A stretch of 64,000 nt of DNA. Origin: Iris pallida. Lineage: Eukaryota > Streptophyta > Magnoliopsida > Asparagales > Iridaceae. The position numbers and the translations under genes are program-made. Positions 47,576 to 58,449 of the stretch are shown in pieces; within the stretch, counting starts at the first letter, position 1, and the number at the start of each line of letters is the position of its first letter. The stretch lies in NCBI GenBank assembly GCA_029216955.1, contig JANAVB010002199.1, positions 13,943,417-14,007,416 of the forward strand. The letters run 5' to 3'. The notes under the pieces are model-generated. The model was not told where the DNA came from. It worked only from the letters and a program-made list of their open reading frames with translations, and did not search any database.

Positions 47576-47810
47576 CCTTAATCGCCGGAGCCACGGCGGG
47601 GTTGCTCTGTTGAGGCGGTGTTGATAATGGGACAGGGGTTTTCGCGCGGTCGGCCGACGATGAATCGACGACGGGCTTCTTGTCCTTGTTGCCGGCGGCG
47701 GTCTTCTTGGGGGACATCGGATCGAAGCAAAAGTATGAAAGAGAAAGAAGAGTAAAGAAAGATCGGGATTACGAAAGACAAGTAAAGTTTTATCCCTATT
47801 CAAAGAGCTC

Positions 47811-47818
47811 TATTTATA
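47811..47818 (-). promoter_or_regulatory. TATA box of the antisense gene
   Basis: CTATAAATAGAG on the - strand, about 95-100 bp upstream of the antisense ATG at 47717 and between the 3' LTR and the gene. This suggests the antisense gene has its own promoter inside the element. Confidence 0.55.
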
Positions 47819-47986
47819 GAAATTTTTGAATCGGTTCAAATTCCCGAATTCTACGCTGACTGTTGGATATCCCGACTTTTTACGCGGATGACCGTTGGAT
47901 ATCCCAAATTCTACGCTGACTGTTGAAATCTCGAATTTTACGCTTCTGTTCAAAGTATTTCAAATTTTGAAAATAATTTAAAAACT

Positions 47987-47999
47987 TTGAAGGGGGTCT
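47987..47999 (+). other. polypurine tract of the Tat element
   Basis: TTGAAGGGGGTCT directly before the 3' LTR start TGTAGGAGCG at 48000. Confidence 0.75.
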
Positions 48000-49139
48000 T
48001 GTAGGAGCGTAAAAAGTGCTTAATGGACTAAGTCAAAGAAGTTAAGAACTTTACGCAATTCAAACTGAGTCAAACTCAGACTCTACGCAAGCTACTCTCT
48101 ACGCAAGCTATACTTTACGCTGGAAGCTTTTACGCGAGAGTTGTCCTCCACTTTACGCTTGGACGACAGACTGTCAGGCCGCATTTAATGCGAGTGATTT
48201 GATCTGACAGCAGGATTTTTTGACAAGAACAGTGCACAGAAGTCGATAGGATTTGATTTACACTAAGTCCAAAGCTTGTCGTTTAGTGTGCAGATGGGCT
48301 ACTTTACGCTCAATAAACTGCTTCTTTTTACGCACGATAGCTATTTCGAGCTTTTACGCTCAAAGCTATTGTGTGCGTAAAGTTTATTTGAGCTAATTTT
48401 ACGCTCAAGGCTATTTTTAGCCACTTTACGCTAGAAGCTTATTTTGGGCTATTTTTACGTCCAGTCTGCTACTTTACGCAGGAAGTATGTTTTGGGTCAT
48501 TTTTACGTCCGAGCTTTCCTGGCTACATGAGAACGTGGTTTGCTTACGTGACTTTCATGCCACACTTATCGAGGAACGTGTGTACGTGCTCTCTCTATTT
48601 TGTTGAAGTAGTGGGACACGTGTCACCATACGTAAAGATCAAAACTCTACATGGGACACGTGTCACCGTGCGTAGAGGATGATTTACATCGTGGGTGACA
48701 GTTACTCGCGTAGAGACCCGATTTTGTTGCTTTTTATGCACAAAGGGTCTAGTCTATAAATAGACTTATTTTTCAACACAGAGGAGATCAAGAGATCAAT
48801 AGAGACAGGAGAGGAGATTCTGAGAAAACTCATATTTTCAGAGTGATATTCCAAGAAGCATTTCTTCAACTTTTTCTCAAGAACAGGGTGAAGCAAAGCA
48901 AGAAAGCATTCGACTGTGCCATCAGTGCCGTTGCTCGATACCTTTCCGGTGACTTAGTTCTTCCGATTGTTCGTCTTCTTCAAGCAGTTTTCTTCATCAT
49001 CATCATATGGTCCAAGGAACAAAGTGATCGCTCTCAGATCAGACTTTCATAGCAATACTTTCCAGAACAATTTGTACTTTTGTACTTTTTCTAGTTTTCT
49101 TTCAAAAGCCAATTTTTAGGCATTTTGTTAAGTGAAACA
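48000..49139 (+). repeat. 3' LTR of the Tat element
   Basis: 1140 bp, near-identical to 32088-33208. The main difference is a short duplication (CTCTCTACGCAAGCTA type) near 48090-48110. Confidence 0.92.
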
Positions 49140-49406
49140 CTTACTTTTGTGATTATATGTGCAGATTTTAGCCAATAGATTTGTAGATGCTTTACCAAAT
49201 ATTTAAAGATTTTATAATGGTGGAAATTGTCTTGATAGTTGACATATTTGAATCACATGGTTACCTCTTGATTTGAAATTGTCTTGACATATTTAATTGT
49301 TTGTATGGCTCGTGAGTTAATTTCGGCACATTTGAGAATATTTGCATGTTGCATGCTTCTGAGATCATCATGATATGTTAGTTTACGAATGTCCTGTCCT
49401 TTGCAG

Positions 49407-49619
49407 GTTGACATGGAAGAAGCTAAATCACAAGAAAACACAAAGTTGCAATCGGCTTTGGAAGATATGCAGCAGCAAGTTAAGGAAGCCAAAATTATGC
49501 TGATAAAAGATCAGGAAGCTGCCAAGAAGGCTACCGTAGCAGCTCCTAAGATTCGGGAGGTCCCAGTTAATGATACTGCACTGATGGATAAGCTTACTGC
49601 TGAAAATGAGAATCTTAAG
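49407..49619 (+). CDS. myosin XI exon 13 (coiled coil)
   Basis: Encodes 71 residues starting VDMEEAKSQENTKLQSALED with heptad character and a short APKIREVPVND break. Separated from exon 12 by a 21-kb transposon-filled intron. Confidence 0.93.
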
Positions 49620-49784
49620 GTGGGTCTTACACGAACAGGGAAATCCTTCCCTTCTTTTCTCTAATTGCAGATTCCTAGAAGAACAGTTTCAAAAATTGCA
49701 GGACAGAATAGGTGTTGGAACTTGGATGTTGTGTGTTGTCCTTCATTCATTAGCTTTTGTGATTGGATCCTGTATAATTTGCAG

Positions 49785-49924
49785 GCATTAGTGAGTTCTC
49801 TTGAAAAGAAGATAGATGAAGCTGAGAAGAAGTGTGAAGCAACAAGTAGAGAGAGTGAAGAAAGGCTGAAAAAAGCTATGGAGGCGGAGTCGAAGATTGT
49901 TCAATTGAACAGTTCAATCCAAAG
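49785..49924 (+). CDS. myosin XI exon 14 (coiled coil)
   Basis: Encodes ALVSSLEKKIDEAEKKCEAT and SKIVQLNSSIQR, charged heptads. The intron after it was hit by a copia element at 49984. Most of this exon is duplicated at 50397-50520. Confidence 0.92.
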
Positions 49925-49983
49925 GTGTTGCTCTTAACAGTATATTTTTTGAAAATTACATTTTCATTTTGGCAGATGGATGC

Positions 49984-50105
49984 TGTTGAGAGTCAATAAG
50001 GGACTTTTAGTCCCACATCGGAATATGTAGTATGTAGAGGAGCTAGACTCCCTATATATAGTGAGGTAGTCCATCAATAAAATTATCCAACCATTATTTT
50101 CTACA
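49984..50105 (+). repeat. 5' LTR of the copia element
   Basis: TGTTGAGAGTC...TTTTCTACA, with the hairpin GGGACTTTTAGTCCC and a TATATATA box at 50053-50060. Confidence 0.95.
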
Positions 50106-50118
50106 TGGTATCAGAGCC
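50106..50118 (+). other. primer-binding site of the copia element
   Basis: TGGTATCAGAGCC directly after the LTR, complementary to the 3' end of initiator tRNA-Met. Confidence 0.92.
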
Positions 50119-50164
50119 ATAACTCTCTCTCTCTCTCTCCACAAACAAAAAAAAAAAAAAAAAA

Positions 50165-50396
50165 AATTTCTAGCCGACCCCCCCTAGCCGACCCCCCCCC
50201 CCTCGCCTCCCCAACCCCACCCGCCCTCGGCAGCACCCCACCCCTGCAGCAATCCCCACCCCTCCCGACACCCCCCCCCCCACCCGACCAGAACACCCCC
50301 CACGCCGACCCCCCCCCCCCCCCCCCCGCCGACCCCCCCCCCCCACCCGACCAGAACCCCCCCCCCCCCCCCCCCCACGCCGACCCCTCCCTGACC
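50165..50396. repeat. C-rich low-complexity leader of the copia element
   Basis: Long C-runs with repeated CCGACC/CCAGAAC units. A second C-rich block lies at 50660-50764, followed by CCCTAACCCTAA. Between them is a duplicated piece of host exon and LTR. Apparent proteins in this region are composition artefacts. Confidence 0.8.
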
Positions 50397-50661
50397 TTGA
50401 AAAGAAGATAGATGAAGCTGAGAAGAAGTGTGAAGCAACAAGTAGAGAGAGTGAAGAAAGGCTGAAAAAAGCTATGGAGGCGGAGTCGAAGATTGTTCAA
50501 TTGAACAGTTCAATCCAAAGGTGTTGCTCTTAACAGTATATTTTTTGAAAATTACATTTTCATTTTGGCAGATGGATGCTGGTGAGAGTCAATAAGGGAC
50601 TTTTAGTCCCACATCGGAATATGTAGTATGTAGAGGAGCTAGACTCCCTATATATAGTGAG
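50397..50661 (+). repeat. 265-bp duplication of myosin exon 14, intron and LTR start
   Basis: Matches 49801-50065 at a constant offset of 596 bp with one mismatch seen (49986 T against 50582 G, in the LTR terminus). It contains most of exon 14, its donor, the target site and the first ~82 bp of the LTR, embedded in the element's leader. Confidence 0.9.
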
Positions 50662-51255
50662 TTCCCCACCCGACCACAGCAGACCAACCCCCTCCCGACC
50701 CCCCCCCCCGACCAGCACCCCGCCCCCACCCCTTCCAGCAGACGCCCCCCCCCCCCCCCCCCCACCGCCGCACATCAACCCTAACCCTAACCCTAGTTTT
50801 TTTTTGTGTTTGTTTCCATGGAAACCCTAATCCTAAGACCTAGTAGCCTCATCAAACCCTAACCCTAGCTTTTCACACCAAAAAAAAAAAAAAAAAACGG
50901 CGTATTTCGAATAGAGACGGCTGTCAAATCTTTATTTGCACCAACTCTGTTCCGTGTTTACGCCGTTTGGAACTAACAAATGCTTTATTTGTTATTCCTT
51001 CTTCACATCGGGATCTATGCAGAGACTGATTATGTCTTCTCTGGTATCCTGACGTGTTCACTTTACATGCGCGTGCCGGTGCTGGCCAAGTTAGTAGCGC
51101 ATTAGTAAAGTCTCTGGCGTTGAAGAAGACGACGTCGACGACGACGACGACGAAGACGACGAAGTTGGGTCAGTTGCAGACTCCGACGACGACGAAGTAG
51201 ACGACGAAGAAGACGACGAAGGAGACGACGAATTGAGTTCACAGTTGAAGACGCC

Positions 51256-54200
51256 ATGGATTCGATCAGTGGCAAACTGACGGCCGAAGAGTTGAAGGCC
51301 TTGGTTGATGATATCTTATCCAAGAGATTAACCGAGGTAACCCCACGTGTGATCCATACTGATGTGGATCCGTCACCTTATAAAATGGGGAAGCTGGAGA
51401 AGCTGGAGACGAAGTTTGAAGGCACTTCCAACTACTTGAAGTGGTCGCGGCAGGCAATGCGGATACTGAAGGGACGTGGCTTGGTTGGCTATGTCACTGG
51501 CCACGCCAAGGCGCCAGCAGATCACTCCACCAAGGAGTTTGCTGTGTGGGAGATTGTCAACAACGTCGTGGCTGGGTGGTTGACTGCCTCTTTAACCGAC
51601 CAGGTGTCGGGCAATGTCGAGGCTATGGAGGCTGCTGCTGATATATGGCAAACTCTCAAAGATATGTACTCCGGCTCCGGCAACCCTATGCGAGTATTTC
51701 AACTGCAAGATGAACTCGATAGGGTGGCCCAAGACGACCGTACCATCTCTGAGTATGCGGCCATGTTGAAGAAGTATTGGTCTGATCTGGATCATTATGA
51801 TCCTCTTAGGATGGAAGATGCACAAGTTGAACCAGCCTTCGCAAAGTACTTTCAGACGTTCCTGGCTTATATTTCCCGGCAACGTATGATAAAATTCCTG
51901 AAGGGACTACATCCTGTATTTGAGCAGCGACGAAATATCCTCCTTTTCCAACCCACGCTTCCGACCTTGGAAGAAGCTATAGCTGTTATGACACAGGAAG
52001 AAGCTCGACTGAAGTTGATGCCCAACAAGGGCTCCTCCCAGGGGGAGCCAGCCGCGGTTGAAAAGTCTGCCCTTGCTGCCTTCAATCAACCTCAATCTAT
52101 AGGTGGTGTTTGTCACAATTGTGGTGACTCCGGACATTACATCCGATTTTGTCCGAAACCCTTGCGAAATCAGTCTACTGATCGAGGACGGGGTCGTGGA
52201 GGCCGACGTGGTGGTAGAGGAGGATATGGCGGTAGACGGGGCGGACACAAAGCAAATCTGGCGGAGGAAGGGGGAGAGACTCAACTGACTGAAATAACCC
52301 CACTTGAGCGAGAGTTCCTTGAGAAGTTGCGAGGCACAAAGATGGGTTCGGTCGACTGTCCTGGGACGTCTTCATCCTCAGGAGAACACCTCGCTTGCTT
52401 TACTCAAACCAGCACCGATGATTCTGCACGTGCTCTTGCCTCTATCCATCAGTCAGGATGGATTATGGACTCTGGGGCATCTCGCCATGTCACGGGGTCC
52501 CGTGATACGTTTCAGGGATATACTCACCTACCATTGCCGGAGAGTATTCAGACCGCTGATGGTACATCCAGACCTGTAGTGGGTACAGGCACTGTCGCAT
52601 GCACCCCTTCCATCACTCTAACCAATGTCTTACATGCTCCATCTTTTCCTGTCACTCTTTTATCCATTAGTGCCATTATACTTGATCTTAACTGTACTGT
52701 TTCCTTTGACATTCCTAAGGTGACTTTTCAGGAGAAGGGGACAGGACGACGACTTGGGACTGGCACTTGGCATAAGGGACTGTGGTATTTAGACAGGACT
52801 GGACTGGACAAAGCATTGGCATCCTTGGTAGCAGCCGCACCACCAGAAGCTTCCTGTCGCAGTGTTGAAGCCGACTTGCTACTCCACCACCAGCGTGTCG
52901 GTCATTCCTCTTTTCAAGTTCTTAGTCGAATGTATCCGTCCTTGTATCAAAGGGCTGATAAAGAGAAGTTATTTTGTGATGCTTGTGAGTTGGGAAAACA
53001 TACCAGAAGCTCGTATGTAAGCTCGGGGAATAGGAGTTCAGCTGCTTTTGACATGATACATTCGGACGTATGGGGCCCTTGTCCTACAACCGGAATTAAC
53101 GGTTTTCGATGGTTCGTCACCTTCATTGACTGTTATACCCGCGTGACGTGGGTCTACCTTCTGAAGAATAAAAGTGACGTCCTTGCGGCTTTTCGGGACT
53201 TTCATCGCCGGGTGGAAACACAATATGGCGCTAAAATTAAGTGTTTCCGGTCTGACAATGGGACGGAGTATACTAATAAGCAGGTTGCTGAGTATTTTTC
53301 CACCCATAGAATACTACATCAAACTTCATGTGCTTATACTCCGGCACAAAATGGTGTGGCTGAACGAAAGAACAGACACCTGCTGGAAGTCGCACGGACG
53401 ATGATGCTGGCTATGAATGTCCCGAAGCACTTATGGGGGCAGGCTATTTTGACGGCCTCGTATCTCATCAACAGAATGTCGTCTCAAGTATTGGACTGGA
53501 AGACACCATTGGAGATGCTTACCGGGGCAACTACATACACTGTTCCACCAAAAGTTTTTGGATGTGTGTGCTTTGTCCATGATAATCGGCCTGGCGTTGG
53601 CAAACTGGATCCTAGAGCAGTTAAATGTGTCTTTGTCGGTTACACGGCGACTCAGAAGGGATATGCCTGTTGGAGTCCAGTCGAGCGGAAGATGTTTGTC
53701 AGCATGGACGTTACATTCAGAGAAATCGAACCATACTATGGTTCGGATGAAGGTTCAGCATTTGGGGACACATCTAACACAGGTGGTGTTCGATGTGAGG
53801 GGGAGATAATAGGCCCAAATGTGGTCGTCGGATCGGTTCCGTGTCCGGTTGTAGAAAACTGGACAAAAGGGGGAGAGCACAGTGACTCAGATACAGATGA
53901 AGAAGAAGAAGATACATATGTTACGCAGGGGGAGCAACAGACAAGGGAAAAGGAACTCCAAGTCTACAGAAGGAGACAACAGAAGTCCAGTACTGTACCT
54001 ATGCCGTGCCCTGTGCCTACTGTACCAAGTCCCTCGTCTACTCCTGCCCCAACTCCTGAAGATGTTGCCCCCGCACTGAATCACTCGGATTCTGATGCGG
54101 ATCTCTCTGACTCGGATGGTATGATCTCTCCACCACCTATTGCTCCCTTAAGGAGATCTTCTCGCATCAATGTGGGTAAGGCTCCTGCTCGTTTTGATGA

Positions 54201-55839
54201 TTACGAACATGACATTGCCAACTTCTTGTCTTATTCTAACATTTCTTCGAATTATCGAGCCTTCATTGCATCGTTAGACTCTACTTCGTTGCCCAAGTGT
54301 TGGCAGGAAGCAAAGAAAGATCCAAGGTGGAAAGCTGCAATGATGGAAGAACTTGGGGCACTGGAGAAAAATAAGACATGGGAGCTGGTTCCATTACCCA
54401 AAGGGAAGAAAGCTGTGGGATGCAAATGGGTGTACACAGTGAAAGAGACGCCAGAAGGAAAGGTTGAGCGATACAAGGCGAGGTTGGTTGCAAAAGGATT
54501 CACACAGTCATATGGCATAGACTATGATGAGACGTTTGCCCCAGTAGCAAAAATGAGCACCGTGAGAACTCTGGTCTCCATTGCAGCGAATTATGGGTAG
54601 AAGTTGTACCAGCTGGATGTGAAGAATGCCTTTCTTCATGGGGACCTGCAAGAAGAAGTATACATGGAGCTCCCGCCAGGATGCTACGCGACGGCATCAA
54701 ACGGAGGGACGTCGCAAGGAAAGGTGTGTAAACTGAAGAAGTCGCTATACGGGCTCAAGCAATCTCCTCGAGCCTGGTTTGACAGATTCAGAAAGGCTGT
54801 TACAGGCATGGGATACCGTCAAACAAATGCTGATCATACGGTCTTCCTCCAGCATGCAAGAGGCCACATCACTATACTTGCTGTATATGTGGATGATATA
54901 GTGATCACAGGTGATGATGAAGTCGAGATCACTAAACTGAAGTCAAAACTCGCAAAAGAGTTTGAAGTGAAGGATTTAGGAGCGATGAGGTACTTTCTAG
55001 GTATCGAGGTGTGTGAAGGCGAACAAGGAATTGTTCTCTCACAAAGAAAGTACACACTGGATCTACTGAAGGAGACAGGGATGCTGGGATGCAAAGCAGC
55101 GGTCACTCCAATTGACCAAAAGTGCAAGTTGGGAGCAGAAGCAGGAGAACCCGTTGATCGTGAAAGATATCAACGACTTGTAGGGAAATTGATATATCTG
55201 GGACACACTCGCCCTGATATCTCATTTGCGGTGAGTGTAGTGAGTCGCTACATGCATGATCCGAGAAAGGATCATATGGAAGCAGTATTTCAGATCTTGA
55301 GGTATCTGAAAGGAACGCCGGGAAAGGGGCTATGGTTCAAGAAGAATGGACGCATAGAAGTTGAGGGATACTGTGATGCAGACTGGGCGAGCTGCATAGA
55401 CGACAGAAGGTCTACCACAGGATACTGTATTTTTGTAGGAGGAAATCTGGTCTCATGGAGAAGCAAGAAATAGTCTGTGGTAGCACGGTCGACAGCTGAA
55501 GCAGAATACAGAGCAATGGCTCTGGGAGTGTCAGAGTTGCTATGGGTGAAAGCATTGCTGACAGAGTTGAAGCTGGATAAGGGAGCACCATTGCGTCTTC
55601 TGAGCGATAGTCAAGCTGCAATAAGTATAGCTAACAATCCAGTCCAGCACGACAGAACGAAGCACATCGAGATTGATCGATTCTTCATCAAGGAGAAGCT
55701 GGAACAAGGGATACTGAAGATTGACCATGTCCGCTCAGAAGAACAAGTTGCAGACTGTCTGACTAAGGGTCTTAGTTCATTAAGTCTGTCGAAGCTATGT
55801 AACAAGATGGGGATGATCAATATCTATCGCCCATCTTGA
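51256..55839 (+). pseudogene. copia gag-pol polyprotein with two TAG codons
   Basis: ATG 51256 follows a GAC/GAA-rich leader. Domains: Gag with CCHC knuckle CHNCGDSGHYIRFC (about residue 286); protease WIMDSGASRH (about 405); pre-integrase HHQRVGH (about 543) and integrase (HSDVWG about 604, FRSDNGTEY, NGVAERKNRHLLE); reverse transcriptase (YKARLVAKGFTQ, LDVKNAFLHG, YVDDIV); RNase H (YCDADWA, STAEAEYRA, HIEIDRFFIKE). TAG at 54598-54600 sits where copia polymerases usually have Trp, and TAG at 55471-55473 where Gln is usual. Everything else is open, about 1527 codons. Confidence 0.93.
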
Positions 55840-55846
55840 GGGGGAG
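55836..55846 (+). other. polypurine tract of the copia element
   Basis: TTGAGGGGGAG immediately before the 3' LTR and overlapping the end of the polyprotein stop region. Confidence 0.85.
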
Positions 55847-55968
55847 TGTTGAGAGTCAATAAGGGACTTTTAGTCCCACATCGGAATATGTAGTATGTAG
55901 AGGAGCTAGACTCCCTATATATAGTGAGGTAGTCCATCAATAAAATTATCCAACCATTATTTTCTACA
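55847..55968 (+). repeat. 3' LTR of the copia element
   Basis: 122 bp, identical by eye to the 5' LTR, followed by the target duplication GATGC. Confidence 0.95.
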
Positions 55969-56075
55969 GATGCTAGCCATACACCTTTGCAGTATGGATA
56001 TATCATACACCTTTTACTTTCTCTTGGATATCTTTTGGCTAATTTGGGATTTCGAGTTAATACTTTTCATACCAG

Positions 56076-56199
56076 GCTAACAGATAAGCTATCCAATATG
56101 GAAGCCGAGAATCAGGTCGTACGACAACAGACCTTGTTGCAGTCACCTGTAAAGCACATGTCAGAACATTTGTCAATTCTATCGACTCCAACAAAACAA
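56076..56199 (+). CDS. myosin XI exon 15 (coiled-coil end)
   Basis: Encodes LTDKLSNMEAENQVVRQQTL then SPVKHMSEHLSILSTPTKQ, the last coiled-coil segment and linker. Confidence 0.9.
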
Positions 56200-56245
56200 G
56201 TACTCTTACATTCTGAAATGCTTATGTTTTGTTTTTTACGTGCTT

Positions 56246-56248
<3 letters not shown>

Positions 56249-56305
<57 letters not shown>
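56249..56305. repeat. (AT)n microsatellite, about 28 units
   Basis: Uninterrupted AT dinucleotides in the intron between myosin exons 15 and 16, 36 bp before the exon 16 acceptor. Confidence 0.97.
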
Positions 56306-56307
<2 letters not shown>

Positions 56308-56340
56308 TTGTATCTCACTCAAAGGAACCACTTTTTACAG

Positions 56341-56424
56341 GAACCACAAAGTGCTCCTCCAGCTATTAAGGATTTTGGAAATTTTCATCCTAAGTTAAGC
56401 AGAACTTTCATAGAGAGACAACAT
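56341..56424 (+). CDS. myosin XI exon 16 (linker to globular tail)
   Basis: Encodes EPQSAPPAIKDFGNFHPKLS and RTFIERQH, with the RQHE-type motif that opens the globular tail. Frame intact. Confidence 0.88.
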
Positions 56425-56509
56425 GTACGTCTTTGCTAGTTGAAGTATAACTTGTATGTTATATTGCAGAAATGTTTTGTATATTAACATGATAATTTTG
56501 GACTCCCAG

Positions 56510-56681
56510 GAGAGTGTTGATGCCCTTATCAATTGTGTTGGTTCAAAATATTGGATTTAGCGAAGGAAAGCCAGTCGCAGCATTTACCACTTACAAATGT
56601 CTTCTTCATTGGAAGTCTTTTGAATCAGAGAAAACTAGTGTTTTTGACCGTCTTATCCAGATGATTGGTTCTGCAATTGAG
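56510..56681 (+). pseudogene. myosin XI exon 17 (globular tail), +1 frameshift
   Basis: Encodes [10 protein letters not shown], then after one extra base near 56540 [20 protein letters not shown] and [17 protein letters not shown]. Length 172 bp against an expected 171. Confidence 0.88.
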
Positions 56682-56747
56682 GTACGACCCGGCTAATCAA
56701 GCTAAGCAATTATTGAAAAAGTTTAAGTTGGTATACTCTTCTAAGTA

Positions 56748-56749
<2 letters not shown>

Positions 56750-56784
<35 letters not shown>

Positions 56785-56793
56785 TTCCCCCCC
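56750..56793. repeat. poly(C) tract
   Basis: A run of about 35 C, TT, then 7 C, followed by an A-run, in the intron after exon 17. Related C-rich tracts occur in the copia leader. Confidence 0.95.
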
Positions 56794-56884
56794 AACCACA
56801 AAAAAAAAAAAGATTTTTTTTTTAGTGAAGTCTCTCCTCATTGTCTGAAGTAATTCTTCTAAGTAAACACCACCCCCCCTCCAA

Positions 56885-57557
56885 AAGAACTTCTAGTAAG
56901 CCGCTTGATTCTGCTCCACTTGCATCTCTACGTCCATTACGCCCTTTTCCAAGAACTCCATGTGGGACACCAACTCGCCAATGGCACGCTCCAATGACGA
57001 CTCCTTGCTCTTGCCCCTCTTGGTCTTGGCTTTCTCCTTGGACGATGCGGGACGCTCTTCATGGACGATCTCAGATGATGACGCGACGACGATTGACCTT
57101 CGCTCCGATACCACTTGTCATAGACTTGGTGTTTTTCCATGCACTTCGACTCGTGCGATGCACAAGCTTTCTCCTCGAAGACCCGTGCAATCCTTCCCCG
57201 AACGAACTTAGCTAGAACGCTAAGGAAGAAGAGAGTAGTTGAGCAAGAGTGGAAACTTAAAAGACTTCACTGTATTGTAGAAAGCTTACAAGATTTGGTG
57301 GTGAGGAGAAAATGAGCCTCCCACTTATTTATAGGACCTCAAGGGCCTTACAAGAAAGTTTCAGAATATTACAAGAAACTTTTAGGTCCTAGATATTTAT
57401 AAGGAGGATTCTAGAACTTCTAGAAAGCTAAAGAGACTTCATGGGAATTCAAAAATACTAGCACATTCTAGAGAATACCAGAAGCTTCAAGCTAAACCCC
57501 TGTTCAGTAAGGGTTATGCAGGCAAACTCGGTGGGACAGAAAATTCTGTGCATAACA
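56885..57557 (-). mobile_element. 5' fragment of a gypsy element (LTR, primer site, gag start)
   Basis: On the - strand the LTR runs 57557-57116 (TGTTATGCACAG...AGTCTATGACA), followed by GTGGTATCGGAGCGAAGG and a gag N-terminus (SSKEKAKTKRGKSKESSLER; HMEFLEKG). It ends at a C-rich stretch. Same family as 21803-25746, opposite orientation. Nothing remains of the rest of the element. Confidence 0.75.
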
Positions 57558-57930
57558 CATTGCATCCACTAATATCCTTTGGTATCAAGTCTCATCATCA
57601 TCCAAGCCATCCTCCAATCAAAATGGGTCGGCTATGGAAGATAATAACTCTCTTTGAAAAATTTAACAAAGTTTTTATAACATGCAATTATTGACCTGAC
57701 ACCAACCCTCTATATGTTGGTGCCAAATTCCTAGCAACGAAACTGTAAGCAACGAGAGTGTTATGTCATAAACTTAGGTGGCCAGTTGGTTGGTTGGTAG
57801 ATCTAACTTTTTGATATGTAGTTTAAGCTCATGCGACCAAGGAGTACCTTCGGGCTCAAACCTAAGACACCTAAAAAGGACGGGCGTAATGGGCAAGTAA
57901 GGACATGACCAAAAAGTTGAATGTGGCTTA

Positions 57931-58080
57931 ATGAGAATTTTGAGATGGATGAAGGACGATGTGAAAGGGATGAACAAGATACATCTGTAGGATGTTAGGG
58001 GTAGCTTCATTCAATAATACGGTTTAGGCAAAATTGGTTGAGATGGTTTGCACATGTGCAACATAGACCAGTGGATGGTT
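57931..58080 (+). pseudogene. LINE reverse-transcriptase C-terminal remnant
   Basis: MRILRWMKDDVKG, then after stops and a frame change NWLRWFAHVQHRPVDG. These match the typical end of plant LINE ORF2 (RLRWFGHVQRRPVDA type). Heavily decayed, no element borders visible. Confidence 0.6.
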
Positions 58081-58449
58081 TAATAGGAGTTATAGGATTT
58101 GTAGGTTACAGATATCGAGTAAAAGAGAACAAACAGATATCGAGTAAAAGAGAACAAACATGGATTTCAAAGGGGCAATTGGTGCTATTCTATCTGAGGA
58201 GATGACTTTTAAATAGTCCATAGGAAATAATGTGATTCATGTACCCACTGCAAGAATGCTTAATACTATGTTGTTGTTTATGGATACTGCTGTGTTATTC
58301 TGATTTGTATGTATTATTTTTCTTTCTCCTTTGGCACTTGGGTCTGCTCTCTCCAGATTAACTTACAACAAACATATTCTGGACTTGTAGTTCACTTCAA
58401 ATAATTTAAGACCTGTGTATCCACAATTTCTTAAAGAGGTTTTATTTGT

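Larger units (their letters stand above)
42813..47717 (-). pseudogene. antisense gene of the Tat element, plant-mobile-domain-like protein, three exons
   Basis: Exon 1 47717-47576 (MSPKKTAAGNKDKKPVVDSS), intron 47575-46993, exon 2 46992-44337, intron 44336-44257, exon 3 44256-42813, all with GT-AG borders on the - strand; the exon junctions keep phase. Exon 2 encodes a long globular region with GEMGLALHEMQFISKLPMGE and FLSLWLRRWIVPG, resembling the plant mobile domain (PMD) of MAIN/MAIL-type proteins. It is followed by an acidic, Ser/Glu-rich low-complexity part and a C-terminal coiled coil (IREVEAELARLKAKKEQM). Frame breaks: near 46650, near 45200, TGA near 44103, and one base lost in an A-run near 43195. 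The function of such antisense frames in Tat elements is unknown. Confidence 0.7.
32088..49139 (+). mobile_element. Ty3/gypsy Tat-lineage retrotransposon, 17 kb, with antisense gene
   Basis: LTRs of 1121 and 1140 bp flank a ~14.8-kb interior. The flanks CTTGC (32083-32087) and CTTAC (49140-49144) agree at 4 of 5 positions. The sense strand encodes Gag, protease, reverse transcriptase, RNase H, a second RNase H of archaeal type and integrase. The dual RNase H and the extra gene beyond integrase are features of the Tat/Ogre lineage. The antisense strand of the 3' third holds a three-exon gene. All long frames are interrupted, so this copy is dead, but the LTRs are still very similar. Confidence 0.9.
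49984..55968 (+). mobile_element. Ty1/copia retrotransposon, young insertion
   Basis: LTRs of 122 bp at 49984-50105 and 55847-55968 are identical by eye. Perfect 5-bp target duplication GATGC (49979-49983 and 55969-55973). Primer-binding site and polypurine tract are intact, and one long gag-pol frame in copia order is broken only by two TAG codons. It lies in the intron between myosin exons 14 and 15, same strand. Confidence 0.95.

Noticed and set aside
50111..50500. Gly-rich open frames on the - strand over the C-rich tracts
   Set aside because: They are translations of homopolymer-like C/G runs (GGGGGSAGG type) inside a retrotransposon leader. No domain, and both strands and frames are equally open.
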